From assembly GCA_018267795.1 (NCBI GenBank), contig JAFDXS010000137.1, forward strand, positions 1-6,681: a DNA stretch of 6,681 bases. The letters are read 5' to 3'. Source of the stretch: Bacteroidota bacterium. Its GTDB lineage: Bacteria; Bacteroidota; Bacteroidia; Chitinophagales; Chitinophagaceae. The notes under the pieces were generated by a model. It did no database searches, was not told where the DNA came from, and saw nothing but the letters and a program-made list of their open reading frames with translations. Shown here piece by piece: positions 6,404 through 6,681 of this stretch. Every line of letters starts with the position of its first letter. The first letter of the stretch is position 1. Both the position numbers and the translations under genes were made by a program.

Positions 6404-6681
6404 TTATGCTAATTCTTCCTTATAAACCTTTATCTCATTGTACACCGTATCACGTTCCACAGGTATTTTACCTACCGCCGTTATCAGGTCACAAAGGTCT
6501 TCCGTGCTCATAGATGGTGTTTGTTCTTCTGAGCCTGCCATTGAGTATATCTTGGTAGTATCGTCTATGGTACCGTCCAGGTCATTAACACCAAATGAAA
6601 GCGTAAGCTGTGCAGATTGACGGCCCAGCATCGGCCAGTAAGCCTTCAGGTTGCGGAAATTATCCATGAATATCCTCGAGA
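6404..6681 (-). CDS. mqnE: aminofutalosine synthase MqnE, C-terminal part (cut by the window edge)
   Basis: On the - strand the frame is open from the right edge to the TAA at 6404-6406, giving about 92 residues. An internal Met encoded at 6665-6667 is not the start, because the frame continues upstream with SRIF. NLKAYWPMLG, then LSFGVNDLDGTI, then ITAVGKIPVERDTVYN are typical of the C-terminal half of the radical SAM enzyme MqnE. MqnE joins a chorismate-derived enolpyruvyl benzoate to the SAM adenosyl group, giving aminofutalosine, in the alternative menaquinone pathway. The sister enzyme MqnC has related motifs. I prefer MqnE because of the KAYWPMLG and ERDTVYN patterns. The radical SAM cysteine cluster lies outside the window. 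The gene converges on the GT-C gene with a 46-base gap and ends in a good terminator. Confidence 0.85.
   Translation of the reverse strand, partial: SRIFMDNFRNLKAYWPMLGRQSAQLTLSFGVNDLDGTIDDTTKIYSMAGSEEQTPSMSTEDLCDLITAVGKIPVERDTVYNEIKVYKEELA

Noticed and set aside
6438..6620. 60-codon + strand frame opposite mqnE
   Set aside because: The - strand frame matches conserved MqnE sequence. The + strand frame is its shadow.
6665..6667. Met codon on the - strand as the start of a small 87-residue gene
   Set aside because: The frame stays open to the right edge, and the residues before it (SRIF) fit the ARxxLDN-like stretch before KAYWPMLG in MqnE. This is an internal Met of a longer gene.
1..6681. 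A hidden multi-gene system such as defence, mobile element, CRISPR or biosynthetic cluster
   Set aside because: All long frames are accounted for by housekeeping or transport families. No direct-repeat arrays, transposase, integrase or nuclease motifs were seen, and the intergenic gaps are all under 100 bases.

Overview
The window looks like an ordinary piece of a Bacteroidota chromosome, perhaps of the order Chitinophagales; the lower rank is a guess. Base composition is moderately AT-rich. No start codon is preceded by a convincing Shine-Dalgarno sequence, as is usual in this phylum, and the upstream bases are A/T-rich instead. The proteins match types I associate with Bacteroidota: a thioredoxin-fold protein with the sequence EAWCGDSAQ, a short PLP-dependent desulfhydrase/deaminase, and a futalosine-pathway menaquinone enzyme. 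I see no insertion sequence, phage gene, tRNA, rRNA, CRISPR array or defence gene.

Layout: (1) Bases 1-94 hold the last 30 codons of era, the ribosome-assembly GTPase. The ORF is open at the left edge. (2) A PLP-dependent enzyme of the ACC deaminase/D-cysteine desulfhydrase family starts inside the end of era. (3) After 38 bases comes a dicarboxylate/amino acid:cation symporter with unusual ion-site residues and a long predicted periplasmic insertion. A weak hairpin with a T-run follows it. (4) A DedA-family membrane protein and an MFS transporter lie 5 bases apart. (5) A thioredoxin-fold protein with a single active-site cysteine follows. (6) Next is a polytopic membrane protein that looks like a GT-C type glycosyltransferase. 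(7) On the opposite strand, converging, is the C-terminal part of mqnE (aminofutalosine synthase), with a good intrinsic terminator just beyond its stop codon.

Six + strand genes (era to the GT-C protein) run in one direction with gaps of -14, 38, 83, 5, 19 and 30 bases. They could form one or two transcripts, with the likeliest break at the hairpin near 2429-2466. Their functions do not make an obvious pathway. Four of the six encode integral membrane proteins, so this is a membrane- and transport-rich housekeeping stretch. I found no evidence of an undescribed multi-gene system. The points most worth a second look are the altered sodium-site residues and the insertion in the symporter, the specificity residues of the PLP enzyme, and the Cys-x-x-Ser thioredoxin-fold protein.
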